Assembly: GCA_017623435.1 (NCBI GenBank)
Contig: JAGAPD010000016.1
Location: 1 to 48,597, forward strand
Source: Clostridia bacterium
GTDB taxonomy: Bacteria; Bacillota; Clostridia; Christensenellales; Pumilibacteraceae
Length of the DNA: 48,597 bases
Direction of reading: 5' to 3'
The stretch's first letter is position 1, and each line of letters begins with the position of its first letter. The notes beneath the pieces are model-generated. The model saw only the letters and a list, made by a program, of their open reading frames with translations. It was not told the origin of the DNA and did not search any database. Position numbers and translations under genes: made by a program. Shown here piece by piece: positions 1-8,235 of this stretch.

Positions 1-1
1 A

Positions 2-205
2 AAAGCAGCAAACGTAGTACTTATCGGTAGCGAGAAGATCGGTAGCGGACTCGTAAGCGTAATGGTAAGAGGCGACGTAGGCGCAGTTAAGGCAGCAGTT
101 GAAGCAGGTACTGCAGCAGCGACCGCTCTTGGCGAAGTAATTGCTACGCACGTAATCCCCAGACCTCACGCAGACGTTGAAAAACTTCTTCCCACCATTA
201 AGTAA
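2..205 (+). CDS. BMC-H microcompartment shell protein (partial, 5' end outside window)
   Basis: The first 67 codons of the window, closed by TAA at 203-205, encode the C-terminal two thirds of a PduA/EutM-like hexameric shell protein. The visible segment contains [20 protein letters not shown] followed by an Ala-rich helix and a VIPRPH motif near the end, all typical of the BMC fold. Known role of the family: it tiles the facets of a protein-shelled organelle, and the central pore passes small metabolites. It is followed by a hairpin and then pduL, so it is probably the highly expressed member of the operon. The start and pore loop residues cannot be seen. Confidence 0.9.
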   Translation, partial: KAANVVLIGSEKIGSGLVSVMVRGDVGAVKAAVEAGTAAATALGEVIATHVIPRPHADVEKLLPTIK

Positions 206-240
206 TTAGCGACTAATTAACTTACTTAGGTAGAAAAATC

Positions 241-282
241 CGTAATGCCCGACGCAAAAACACGGGCATTACGGGAGTTTTT
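241..282 (+). terminator. Hairpin between shell gene and pduL (attenuator-like)
   Basis: Perfect 11-bp inverted repeat: CGTAATGCCCG at 241-251 and CGGGCATTACG at 263-273, loop of 11 nt, followed after GGAG by five T residues. It sits in the 138-bp gap between the BMC-H gene and pduL. It resembles a leaky intrinsic terminator or an mRNA-stabilising 3' end that would keep shell protein in excess over downstream products. A second small hairpin (GCGAAA at 307-312, TTTCGC at 317-322) follows. Function inferred from structure only. Confidence 0.55.
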
Positions 283-343
283 CAATGCAAAAAAAAGAAA
301 ACTAACGCGAAATTTTTTTCGCAAAGACAGATGGAGTAAAGGT

Positions 344-1000
344 ATGGAAATAACTAACGCAAAAATTGAAGAAATGGTTAGAAAAGTGCTTTCGGGAATG
401 CAAGATTGTACCGCAAGTAGCGGTAGCGAAGTGCCCGTAGGAGTATCTAACCGTCATATACACCTTTCAAAAGCAGACCTTTGGACCTTGTTTGGCGAGG
501 GGTACGAGCTTACGCCCTTTAAGGACTTGTCACAGCCCGGTCAGTACGCTTGTAAGGAAGTATTGACTATCGTCGGACCTTCGCTCCGTCCTATTGAAAA
601 CGTACGTGTTTTAGGACCGGTAAGAGGAAAATCACAGGTGGAAATTTCCGCGACGGACTCTTACGTGCTCAAAGTAAAACCGCCCGTGCGCGAATCGGGT
701 AATATCGCAGGCTCGGCAGGAATAACCATAATCGGACCGAAAGGAACTGTAACGCTGAAGGAAGGTTGCATTATCGCGAACAGACATATCCACATGTCGC
801 CTTCGGACGGACAGGCTTTTGGCGTAAAGGACGGCGACTTCGTAACGGTGGACGTTTTTGGTAAGCGTCGCACGCGTTGGTACGACGTTCAGGTGCGTGT
901 CAGCCCTGATTTTAGACTGGAAATGCACGTTGATACGGACGACGCTAACGCAACGGGCATAGGCAACGGTCACAAAGTACGAATCGTTAAGGAGAATTAA
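344..1000 (+). CDS. pduL: PduL-type phosphate propanoyltransferase (phosphotransacylase)
   Basis: Converts acyl-CoA plus phosphate to acyl phosphate and free CoA, recycling CoA inside the microcompartment and allowing ATP formation by a kinase. The 218-residue product has the two PduL metal-binding histidine motifs, NRHIHLS (near residue 36) and NRHIHMS (near residue 146). The ATG at 344 is chosen over an upstream in-frame ATG at 245 because GGAG precedes it and the protein then begins with an amphipathic helix (residues 1-19, EEMVRKVLSGM), which fits the encapsulation peptide known at PduL N-termini. The upstream ATG would run through the hairpin at 241-282. The next gene starts 1 nt after the stop. 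Confidence 0.93.
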   Translation: MEITNAKIEEMVRKVLSGMQDCTASSGSEVPVGVSNRHIHLSKADLWTLFGEGYELTPFKDLSQPGQYACKEVLTIVGPSLRPIENVRVLGPVRGKSQVEISATDSYVLKVKPPVRESGNIAGSAGITIIGPKGTVTLKEGCIIANRHIHMSPSDGQAFGVKDGDFVTVDVFGKRRTRWYDVQVRVSPDFRLEMHVDTDDANATGIGNGHKVRIVKEN

Positions 1001-1001
1001 A

Positions 1002-1250
1002 GTGTTAAGAGGAATTATCAGAGGAAACATCGTTTCCACGAGAAAGCAAGATGCGTTGGTAGGTTCGAAATTCATGGAGGTTGAAATCATGGAGAACGGA
1101 CGAAATACCGGCAAATTTATTATCGCCGTTGACAGCGTAGGCGCAGGTATCGGCGAAGAAGTACTTATTACCACGGGCAGTTCTGCGCGTTTGGCGCTCC
1201 ATAATACGAACACGCCCTGTGATGCAGTAATCGTAGGTATCGTAGACTAA
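1002..1250 (+). CDS. EutN/PduN/CcmL-type BMC vertex protein
   Basis: An 82-residue BMC-P protein that forms pentamers capping the vertices of the icosahedral shell. The start MLRGIIRGNIVSTRKQD and the central GKFIIAVDSVGAGIGEEVLI and SSARLALH segments match the EutN/CcmL beta-barrel family, and the length is normal. The start codon is GTG at 1002, preceded by GGAG at 991-994. It follows pduL almost without a gap, so the two are probably translated from one transcript. A single vertex protein is normal for a BMC locus, although others may lie upstream. Confidence 0.92.
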   Translation: MLRGIIRGNIVSTRKQDALVGSKFMEVEIMENGRNTGKFIIAVDSVGAGIGEEVLITTGSSARLALHNTNTPCDAVIVGIVD

Positions 1251-1284
1251 CTTAATTTTTTTTGCGGGAGTAGTATAGGCATAA

Positions 1285-2607
1285 ATGAACGTTAAGGATA
1301 TAATGAAAAAAGCAGGAATCGTCGGTGCAGGTGGCGCGGGCTTTCCCTCTTATGCAAAGATTGCAGAGGGGGCAGATTTGCTCGTGGTCAACGGCGCGGA
1401 ATGTGAACCGCTTTTCTATACCGATTACTACTTAATGCTCCGCCAAATGCCTATGATTTTGGCAGGTATCCAAAAGGTTTTGGAAGATACCGGCATCAAA
1501 AACGCGCTTTTTTGCGTAAAAGAACACAGCGCGAAAAAGCTTGGCTATAGCGACGGCGAAAAGCTCGCGCAAAATATTTATCTCAAAGTTTTACCTGACG
1601 TTTATCCGCTCGGTGACGAAATCAGCCTTATTTATCAGGCGACGGGCAGACTTATTCGTCCGGGTAATTTGCCCATAAGTAAGGGCGTAATCGTGTATAA
1701 CGTCGAAACGCTATACAACTTAGGGCTTGCGGTAAAAAAAGACGCAAGCGTAACGATGAAATGGCTGACGATCGGTGGAGAAGTACCGCAACCCTTCGTG
1801 GTGCGCGTACCCGTAGGTACTCCGATTGCAGATATTTTCGCTAAATATTCGATAACAATTCCCGACGGTCACGTCGTACTTGACGGTGGCCCAAGTATGG
1901 GAAAGATTATAAACGCAAATCGGGCAGTCGTGACTAAAACGACCAAAGGAATATTGATTTTGCCCGAAAACACGCAGTCAGTCCAAGCAAAAATGCTCAA
2001 CGGCGAAAAATCCATCGCAAGAGCAGAAACGGCTTGCTGTCAATGTACTCGTTGCACGGATATGTGTCCACGTGCGCTACTTGGTTACCCCCTTGAACCG
2101 CACAAAATGGTGCGCACGTCTCCGGGCGCAGTAAAATTCAATCCGCAAATGGTAATAACCGCTACGCTTTGTTGTGGTTGCGGTATTTGCGAATCGCTCG
2201 CTTGCTGTCAGGCAATTTCGCCCAAAGCAGTAATTAACGAGTACAAAGCGTTGCTTGCAAAAAACAAACTCCGCTACACCGCCAAAGAGGACGTCGAAGT
2301 TTCGCACGAACGTGACTGGCGTATGGTCCCCTCGAGTAGATGGGCGAGTGTATTAGGAGTAGCAAAATACGACGTTGAGCCTGTTTTTAAGGGCGAAGAC
2401 GACGGTTTTGACAGAGTAGAAATCAATTTGCGCCAGCATATAGGACTGGCGAGCGTGCCTGTAGTAAAGGACGGAGACGTTGTAGAAAAGGGCGACCTTA
2501 TCGCTGAAAGCGCTAACGGGCTTTCCGTTCCGCAATACGCAAGCATTTCAGGTACGGTAACGATAGAAGAAGGCGTAAAAATTATAATTGACAGGGTAAA
2601 TAAATAA
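1285..2607 (+). CDS. pduS: PduS/RnfC-like electron-transfer protein of the microcompartment
   Basis: A 440-residue flavin and iron-sulfur protein. The N-terminal RnfC-like part has GIVGAGGAGFPSYAK and NGAECEPL, the NADH and FMN site of complex I 51-kDa-type folds. Two ferredoxin-type clusters follow (CCQCTRCTDMCPRA near residues 250-263 and CCGCGICESLACC near 293-305), then a C-terminal barrel-sandwich segment. In Pdu compartments PduS is thought to move electrons across the shell together with PduT, for example in NAD recycling. The spacing of the second cluster (CCGCGICESLACC) departs from the textbook CxxCxxCxxxCP. The ATG at 1285 has only a weak ribosome binding site. The stop overlaps the start of the BMC-T gene. 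Confidence 0.9.
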   Translation: MNVKDIMKKAGIVGAGGAGFPSYAKIAEGADLLVVNGAECEPLFYTDYYLMLRQMPMILAGIQKVLEDTGIKNALFCVKEHSAKKLGYSDGEKLAQNIYLKVLPDVYPLGDEISLIYQATGRLIRPGNLPISKGVIVYNVETLYNLGLAVKKDASVTMKWLTIGGEVPQPFVVRVPVGTPIADIFAKYSITIPDGHVVLDGGPSMGKIINANRAVVTKTTKGILILPENTQSVQAKMLNGEKSIARAETACCQCTRCTDMCPRALLGYPLEPHKMVRTSPGAVKFNPQMVITATLCCGCGICESLACCQAISPKAVINEYKALLAKNKLRYTAKEDVEVSHERDWRMVPSSRWASVLGVAKYDVEPVFKGEDDGFDRVEINLRQHIGLASVPVVKDGDVVEKGDLIAESANGLSVPQYASISGTVTIEEGVKIIIDRVNK

Positions 2608-3152
2608 TGTTTAAGTCGGTTGGTGTAATTGAATTAAAAAGTATTCCCAAGGGCGTAGAGGCAACTGACGCCGCGCTTAAAAGCGCAGGCGTTGATATGG
2701 TTACCGCGCATCCTGCGTGCCCGGGTAAGTACGAAATCATTTTGACGGGTTCTATCTCAAACGTTGAGGCGGCAGTTCAGCACGTGCGCGCAAAGTTTGA
2801 GAATTATATCATTGATTCGTCCATTATGGGTAGAATTGACGAGCAGGTTATTACCGCTTTGTTCGGAACTCAAAGCACCCAGAAAAAAGGCTCGCTTGGA
2901 CTTATCGAAACCTTCTCCGCAGCAACCTCAATTAAGGCTGCCGATATCGCGGTAAAGACGGCAAGGGTTGAGATTTTCGACCTTCGCGTTTCGCGCGGTA
3001 TGGGCGGAAAGGGCGTAGTTCTTTTGACGGGCGAGGTAGGTGACGTTACCGCCGCGGTTGAGGCAGGTGCAAACTATGCTAAAACTACGGGAATGTTGTC
3101 TTCTTATTCAATAATTGCAGCACCGCACGAAGACCTTTGGAAACAGATTTAA
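2607..3152 (+). CDS. pduT: PduT-type tandem BMC-T shell protein with Fe-S cysteine
   Basis: A 181-residue protein with two BMC domains in tandem (residues about 3-85 and 95-180) that forms pseudohexameric trimers in the shell facet. The first domain carries HPACPGKYEI, the position of the cysteine that in PduT coordinates a [4Fe-4S] cluster at the trimer axis, so this is the redox-conducting type rather than a gated pore. The ATG at 2607 overlaps the last base of the pduS stop, which supports the PduS-PduT partnership by translational coupling. Assignment to PduT rests on the cysteine motif and on the neighbour. Confidence 0.9.
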   Translation: MFKSVGVIELKSIPKGVEATDAALKSAGVDMVTAHPACPGKYEIILTGSISNVEAAVQHVRAKFENYIIDSSIMGRIDEQVITALFGTQSTQKKGSLGLIETFSAATSIKAADIAVKTARVEIFDLRVSRGMGGKGVVLLTGEVGDVTAAVEAGANYAKTTGMLSSYSIIAAPHEDLWKQI

Positions 3153-3164
3153 CAGGTGTAGGAT

Positions 3165-5696
3165 ATGGAAAATATCAAGTTTGTTTTAGAAAAAAGCGCA
3201 AGAATCGACAAGTTAATTGACGATTTGTACGCAAAAATGCCCGAAATCGAGTCCGCTCGTGGACTTTTGGTTACGGAAAGTTATAAAAGCACGGAAGATT
3301 TGCCTATCGTAAAGCGCCGTAGTGCTGCTTTTTCGCATATTCTTGAAAATATTCCCATCGTAATCCGCGACGGAGAACTTATCGTAGGTAGCGCAACCGT
3401 TGCGCCCCGCGGTTGTCAGGTTTTCCCCGAGTATTCTTACGAATGGCTTGAAGCGGAGTTTGACACGGTTGCAACGCGTACGGCAGATCCTTTCTTTATC
3501 AGCGAAAAGACAAAGGCTGAACTTCGCGAGGCTTATCCGTACTGGAAGGGCAAAACGACCAGCGATTTAGCAAAATCCAATATGGCGCCCGAGGCTTACG
3601 AGGCGTTCGTAACGCACGGAATGTTTACGCCCGGCAACTATTTTTATAACGGTATCGGTCACGTAAACGTAAACTATGAAAAAGTACTTAAAATCGGTTA
3701 CCGCGGTATTATTACCGAGGCAAAAGAGGCGCTTAAAAAAGTGGACGTGAGCGACGCTGACTACGTTCAGAGAATTAATTTCCTTACCGCAGTAATAGAG
3801 AGCTGTGAGGCGGTCGTTCGTTATGCGCGTCGTTATAGCGCGCTTGCAAAAGAGCTTGCTAAAAAGGAAAAATGCGCAATTCGTCGCGCAGAGCTTGAAA
3901 AAATTGCGTCTAACTGTGCGCGCGTACCCGAATTCCCTGCAACCGATTTCCACGAGGCTTGTCAGTCGTTCTGGTTTATTCAACTTCTTTTGCAGGTTGA
4001 ATCCAGCGGACACTCAATTTCGCCCGGACGATTTGACCAATATATGTATCCTTATTACAAAAAGGATATCGACGCAGGCAAGATCACCGCAGAGCAGGCG
4101 CAAGAGCTTATCGACTGTATCTGGGTAAAGCTCAACGATATCAACAAGGTTCGTGACGCCGTTTCCGCTGACGGATTCGCCGGCTACGGAATGTTCCAAA
4201 ACCTTATCGTAGGTGGTCAAAATATTTACGGAATGGATGCAACTAACGATCTTTCTTATATGTGTTTAGAGGCGTCAATGCACGTGCCCCTTCCTCAGCC
4301 CTCCATCTCCATTCGCGTATGGAACGGCTCGCCCCAGTCCTTGCTCGTAAAGGCTGCGGCGCTCACCAGGCTTGGAACGGGACTTCCTGCGTACTACAAC
4401 GACGAAATTATCATTCCTTCCATTATGGCAAGGGGACTTACGCTTGAAGACGCGCGTGACTACTGCATTATCGGTTGCGTTGAGCCTCAAAAGGGTGGTA
4501 AAACTGATGGATGGCACGACGCAGCGTTCTTCAATATGTGTAGACCTATGGAGCTCGTTTTCTCCAACGGTATGGACAAGGGCGTTCAGATCGGACCTGA
4601 AACGGGTGACGTTGCGAATATGCAAACGTTCGAGCAGTTCTACGACGCTTACAAAACGCAACAAAGCTACTTTATCAAGCTTTTGGTAAACGCTAATAAC
4701 GCTATTGATATGGCGCACGCAACGCGCTGTCCGCTTCCTTTCCAGTCGTGCATGGTTGACGACTGTATCGGCAGGGGAAAATCCTTGCAAGAGGGCGGAG
4801 CAATTTATAACTTCACCGGTCCTCAAGGCTTTGGTATCGCAAACAATACCGACGGACTTTTAGCAATCAAAAAGCTCGTTTTTGAGGATAAAACTATTAC
4901 GCTTAGTGAACTACGTGACGCACTTAACGCTAACTTCGGTTACGGAATCACGGGTGACCACGCCGTTCGTATCACGAGTGAAATCGTAAAAGAAGTGGCA
5001 AATAACGGCATTTCTATTACCGAAGATATTATCCGCTCCGTTTATGAAAAAGTTACTACCGCGTCCACTCTTGATCCCGTAAAGAAGGCAAGATATCAGG
5101 AAATCAAGCGTCTTATCGACGAAACCTGCCCCAAGTACGGCAACGATATTTACGAGGCGGATATGTTTGCGCGAGACGTTGCTAATACTTATACCAAAGA
5201 AGTAGAAAAATACAAAAACCCCCGTGGTGGTGTGTTCCAAGCAGGACTTTATCCCGTATCTGCTAACGTACCCCTCGGCGGACAAACTGGCGCAACCCCC
5301 GACGGACGACTGGCGTTTACGCCTATAGCCGACGGTATAGGACCTGCGTCGGGTAGAGATAAAAAAGGACCTACCGCAACGGCAAATTCAGTTGCAAAAC
5401 TTGAACAAGTAGTTGCAAGTAACGGTACGCTCCTTAATCAAAAATTCCATCCGTCCGCGCTTTCGGGAATGAACGGACTTACGAAATTCGTTGCGCTTAT
5501 TCGCTCGTATTTTGATCAAAAGGGAATGCATATGCAGTTCAACGTAGTTACTCGCGAAACGCTACTTGACGCGCAGAAAAATCCCGAAAAGTACAAGACC
5601 TTAGTGGTCCGCGTAGCAGGCTACAGCGCGCTCTTTACTACGCTTTCGCGTTCACTTCAAGACGATATCATCAACCGTACTGAGCAAGGTTTCTAA
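3165..5696 (+). CDS. Glycyl radical enzyme, diol dehydratase type (probable 1,2-propanediol dehydratase)
   Basis: The signature enzyme of the compartment, 843 residues. The thiyl-radical site is the GCVEP motif (Cys438, Glu440), characteristic of B12-independent glycerol/propanediol dehydratases and choline lyases and unlike the adjacent cysteine pair of pyruvate formate-lyase. The glycyl radical loop is RVAGYSALF, with Gly819 as the radical residue. HGMFTPGNYFYNGIGHVNV near residue 150 resembles the substrate-side histidine region of diol dehydratases. The predicted reaction is 1,2-propanediol to propionaldehyde, but choline or another diol cannot be excluded from sequence alone. There is no long N-terminal extension, so recruitment to the shell must occur by another route. 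The activase gene follows 51 bp downstream. Confidence 0.9.
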   Translation: MENIKFVLEKSARIDKLIDDLYAKMPEIESARGLLVTESYKSTEDLPIVKRRSAAFSHILENIPIVIRDGELIVGSATVAPRGCQVFPEYSYEWLEAEFDTVATRTADPFFISEKTKAELREAYPYWKGKTTSDLAKSNMAPEAYEAFVTHGMFTPGNYFYNGIGHVNVNYEKVLKIGYRGIITEAKEALKKVDVSDADYVQRINFLTAVIESCEAVVRYARRYSALAKELAKKEKCAIRRAELEKIASNCARVPEFPATDFHEACQSFWFIQLLLQVESSGHSISPGRFDQYMYPYYKKDIDAGKITAEQAQELIDCIWVKLNDINKVRDAVSADGFAGYGMFQNLIVGGQNIYGMDATNDLSYMCLEASMHVPLPQPSISIRVWNGSPQSLLVKAAALTRLGTGLPAYYNDEIIIPSIMARGLTLEDARDYCIIGCVEPQKGGKTDGWHDAAFFNMCRPMELVFSNGMDKGVQIGPETGDVANMQTFEQFYDAYKTQQSYFIKLLVNANNAIDMAHATRCPLPFQSCMVDDCIGRGKSLQEGGAIYNFTGPQGFGIANNTDGLLAIKKLVFEDKTITLSELRDALNANFGYGITGDHAVRITSEIVKEVANNGISITEDIIRSVYEKVTTASTLDPVKKARYQEIKRLIDETCPKYGNDIYEADMFARDVANTYTKEVEKYKNPRGGVFQAGLYPVSANVPLGGQTGATPDGRLAFTPIADGIGPASGRDKKGPTATANSVAKLEQVVASNGTLLNQKFHPSALSGMNGLTKFVALIRSYFDQKGMHMQFNVVTRETLLDAQKNPEKYKTLVVRVAGYSALFTTLSRSLQDDIINRTEQGF

Positions 5697-5747
5697 CAAA
5701 ACGGCAGGGTACGTACCTATTCATTTTACATTTATTAAGGATAAACT

Positions 5748-6533
5748 ATGAGCATATACGATACCAAAGGACGAATATTCAATATTCAACGGTTCTCAAT
5801 TCACGACGGACCGGGCATTAGGACTATCGTCTTTTTTAAGGGATGCTATATGCGTTGCGCGTGGTGTTGCAACCCCGAATCGCAGTCGTACGATATCCAA
5901 ACGATGATTGAAAACGGTAAGAAAAAAACGGTAGGTTACGACGTAACCGTATCAGAAATTATGCCTGAGCTTTTAGCAGACGAAAACTTTTACCGTCGTA
6001 GTGGCGGAGGAATTACGCTGTCGGGCGGAGAGTTTTTGGCTCAACACGAATTCGCTCGCGACTTACTTATAGCGTGCAAAGAGAACGGACTGCACACCGC
6101 AGTTGAGTCCACGGCAAACGCTCCTTATGAAAAGATTCAGGAAGTTTTGCCCTATATTGACCTGTTCTTAATGGATATAAAACACATGGACAGTCAAAAG
6201 CACGCACGCTTTACGGGAGTGGGTAACGATATTATTCTACAAAACGCTAAAAGGATCGCTAATAGTGGAACGGAGCTTATTATCCGTACTCCCGTCGTTC
6301 CCGGCGTAAACGATACGGCGCAGGAAATCAGAGAAATTGCTAAATTTGCCGCCTCGCTACCCGGCGTTGAACAACTACACTTGCTCCCGTATCATAGGCT
6401 TGGTCAGGACAAATACAGCGGACTTAACAGAGAATATTCTCTAAGCGGAATAGAGCCTCCCGAAAAAGAAAAAATGGAATATTTACTTTCAGTTGCCGAA
6501 GAAAGTGGGATTAAATGTCAAATCGGTGGCTAA
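5748..6533 (+). CDS. Glycyl radical enzyme activating enzyme (radical SAM)
   Basis: Installs the glycyl radical on the upstream enzyme using S-adenosylmethionine and a reduced [4Fe-4S] cluster. The 261-residue protein has FSIHDGPGIRT, the cluster motif CYMRCAWC (CxxxCxxC, near residues 33-40), the SAM-binding GGGITLSGGE and the ESTAN segment. Most activases of glycerol, propanediol and choline enzymes carry a ferredoxin-like insert with two more clusters after the CxxxCxxC; here the chain goes from NPESQ to the next helix without those cysteines, so the protein is of the short pyruvate formate-lyase-activase type. The ATG at 5748 is preceded by AAGGATAA. A 10-bp palindrome GGTACGTACC lies in the gap upstream. 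Confidence 0.92.
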   Translation: MSIYDTKGRIFNIQRFSIHDGPGIRTIVFFKGCYMRCAWCCNPESQSYDIQTMIENGKKKTVGYDVTVSEIMPELLADENFYRRSGGGITLSGGEFLAQHEFARDLLIACKENGLHTAVESTANAPYEKIQEVLPYIDLFLMDIKHMDSQKHARFTGVGNDIILQNAKRIANSGTELIIRTPVVPGVNDTAQEIREIAKFAASLPGVEQLHLLPYHRLGQDKYSGLNREYSLSGIEPPEKEKMEYLLSVAEESGIKCQIGG

Positions 6534-6545
6534 AAAGGAGAAAAT

Positions 6546-6905
6546 ATGGAACTTAAGGACAAAATGACAATCATTCAGGAGTTCGTCCCCGGTAAACAAA
6601 TTACGCTTTGCCACATTATCGCAAACCCGGGCGAAACCCTTTATACCAAACTCGGACTTGATCCGCAAACCGATTACACTAAAAGCGCGATCGGAGTATT
6701 GACCGTAATTCCGTACGAGAGTGCAGTAATCGCCGCTGATATTGCAATGAAATCCTCGGGCGCTGAAATCGGATTCGTGGATAGATTCACGGGTACGCTC
6801 ATCATCACGGGTAGCGTATCGTCCGTTGAATCCGCGTTTATCGCAATCCGCGAATACTTTATCGGCAAGCTTAGTTATACGTGTTGCGAGCTTACTAAAA
6901 CCTAA
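6546..6905 (+). CDS. EutS/PduU-type circularly permuted BMC-H shell protein
   Basis: A 119-residue shell protein. The N-terminal IIQEFVPGKQITLCHIIANP segment forms the extra strands that make a small beta-barrel over the pore in EutS and PduU, and the rest (SAIGVLTVIPYESAVIAADI) is the permuted BMC fold. It forms hexamers with an occluded pore and is thought to be a minor shell component or a docking site. The strong ribosome binding site AAAAAGGAG lies directly upstream. The stop overlaps the ATG of the GTPase gene by one base, and in Pdu loci PduU and PduV are likewise adjacent and interact. Confidence 0.92.
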   Translation: MELKDKMTIIQEFVPGKQITLCHIIANPGETLYTKLGLDPQTDYTKSAIGVLTVIPYESAVIAADIAMKSSGAEIGFVDRFTGTLIITGSVSSVESAFIAIREYFIGKLSYTCCELTKT

Positions 6906-7420
6906 TGAAAAAGATAATGTTACTCGGCAGGGTTGCCGCAGGCAAAACCACGCTTATGCAGGCGCTCCGCGGAGAAGAAATTAAATATTTCAAGACGCAG
7001 TACGTCAATTACCTTGATACCGTGATCGACACGCCGGGTGAGTATACCGAACGGCGAGAAACTAGTGGTGCGCTCGCGCTATACGCGTACGAAGCGGACG
7101 TCGTAGGACTCGTTCTTTCCTCTAACGAGCCGTATTCCATCTTTTCGCCCTGTCTTACCAGCATGGTAAATCGCGAAACTATAGGAATCGTTACGGGCAT
7201 TGACAAGCCGGACGGCAACGTTGAAAGGGTTACTAGGTGGTTAAAGCTCGCTGGATGCAAAAAGGTTTTTCCCGTCAGCTCGTATACGGGCGAGGGGATA
7301 AAGGAGCTTTCCGACTTTTTGAAGGACGACTCTGACGTAAAACGCGTTAAAAAAGAAGAAATCAAAGAAAAACCCACGATTCAGCCAAAGCAAGAAAAGC
7401 TTGACGTTTGGTTACTTTAA
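6905..7420 (+). CDS. EutP/PduV-type small GTPase
   Basis: A 171-residue P-loop GTPase. Walker A is GRVAAGKTT (residues 8-16), switch II region is DTPGEY, and the guanine-specificity position reads TGIDKPD in place of the usual TKxD, a pattern also seen in EutP/PduV proteins. The G domain ends near residue 145 and is followed by a Lys/Glu-rich linker and the terminal motif EKLDVWLL. PduV is known to associate with the shell through its N-terminus and has been linked to compartment movement. Here the next two genes encode a ParA ATPase and its likely partner, so this GTPase may also be part of spatial organisation. The C-terminal motif resembles that of the small protein at 8210-8470. Confidence 0.85.
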   Translation: MKKIMLLGRVAAGKTTLMQALRGEEIKYFKTQYVNYLDTVIDTPGEYTERRETSGALALYAYEADVVGLVLSSNEPYSIFSPCLTSMVNRETIGIVTGIDKPDGNVERVTRWLKLAGCKKVFPVSSYTGEGIKELSDFLKDDSDVKRVKKEEIKEKPTIQPKQEKLDVWLL

Positions 7421-7431
7421 AGGAGATAAGG

Positions 7432-8235
7432 ATGAGTAAGACTGTAGTTATCGCGTTTGCGAACAACAAGGGCGGAAGTGGTAAGACCACGACTTGCTCT
7501 AACGTTGGATGTGCAATGGCGCAGGACGGCAAAAAAGTGCTTATGATTGACGGCGATATGCAAATGAACCTTACTATTGCATATTTTGACGAAGAAAAAG
7601 CGCTCGAACTTGCGCAAAACGGCAAAACTATCCACACCGTAGTTAAGGAGGAAAAAGATATTTCCGACTTTATCGTAAGTACGGGTATTGAAGGACTTGA
7701 TATCGTAACTTCGTCCTCGCTTATGAGTTCGATCGAGTTTGATTTGTTCTCGAAGTGGCAAAGAGAAGTCATCCTTAAAAGATGTCTGGAACGCGTACGC
7801 GCTAGGGGATATTACGACTATATCCTTATCGACGCGCCTCCGACCTTGGGCGGATGGGTAATGAATATTATGTGCGCAAGCGACTACGTGATAATTCCCG
7901 TTGAGGCAAGCCCGTGGGGACTGTTTGGGCTGGCGAATATGTTTGATTTTTGCGATCAGGTAAAGCGCATTTCGCCTTCGCTTGAAGTGCTTGGAATTGC
8001 CATAACCAAGGCGGACGAGAGAAAGAAGTATTTTAAGCAGACTTTGGAAACGCTTAAAGAGCTTGAGGACGTAAAAGTTTTTGAAAATTATATCCGCGTG
8101 GATAGCGCAATCGAGTGGGCGCAGGACAGCAGTCGCCCCGTAGTTGACTTTAAGAAAAATAGCAGAAGTGCTATTGAATATATTCAATTAACAAAGGAGA
8201 TTATGGAAAATGTCGATCGGAAAGAGCGCAATTAA
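7432..8235 (+). CDS. ParA/MinD-family ATPase, candidate microcompartment-positioning protein (McdA-like)
   Basis: A 267-residue ATPase with a complete ParA set: deviant Walker A NNKGGSGKTTT with signature Lys13 and catalytic Lys18, Walker A' region VLMIDGDMQMNL, and Walker B YILIDAPP near residue 135. ParA ATPases form ATP-dependent dimers that bind nucleoid DNA and position a cargo through a small partner that stimulates hydrolysis. The gene is the penultimate one of the BMC operon, 12 bp after the GTPase gene, with AAAGGAG upstream of the ATG, and it overlaps the partner gene. No plasmid or chromosome partition genes surround it. By analogy with McdA of carboxysomes the cargo is probably this microcompartment. 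Family call is firm; the role is inferred. Confidence 0.85.
   Translation: MSKTVVIAFANNKGGSGKTTTCSNVGCAMAQDGKKVLMIDGDMQMNLTIAYFDEEKALELAQNGKTIHTVVKEEKDISDFIVSTGIEGLDIVTSSSLMSSIEFDLFSKWQREVILKRCLERVRARGYYDYILIDAPPTLGGWVMNIMCASDYVIIPVEASPWGLFGLANMFDFCDQVKRISPSLEVLGIAITKADERKKYFKQTLETLKELEDVKVFENYIRVDSAIEWAQDSSRPVVDFKKNSRSAIEYIQLTKEIMENVDRKERN

Noticed and set aside
245..343. Upstream in-frame ATG at 245 as the pduL start
   Set aside because: The extra 33 residues would be encoded by the hairpin region, there is no ribosome binding site, and the ATG at 344 gives a typical encapsulation helix at the N-terminus.
3165..5696. Glycyl radical enzyme as pyruvate formate-lyase
   Set aside because: The active site is GCVEP with a single cysteine and an adjacent Glu pattern, not the double Cys of pyruvate formate-lyase, and it sits among shell genes.
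5697..5747. Palindrome GGTACGTACC between the glycyl radical enzyme and its activase as an operator
   Set aside because: A single 10-bp palindrome within an operon gap with no further support; may be a small hairpin only.
7432..8235. ParA ATPase as a plasmid or chromosome partition protein
   Set aside because: No ParB-like DNA-binding protein, no parS-like repeats and no replication gene nearby; it is embedded in the BMC operon and coupled to its last gene.
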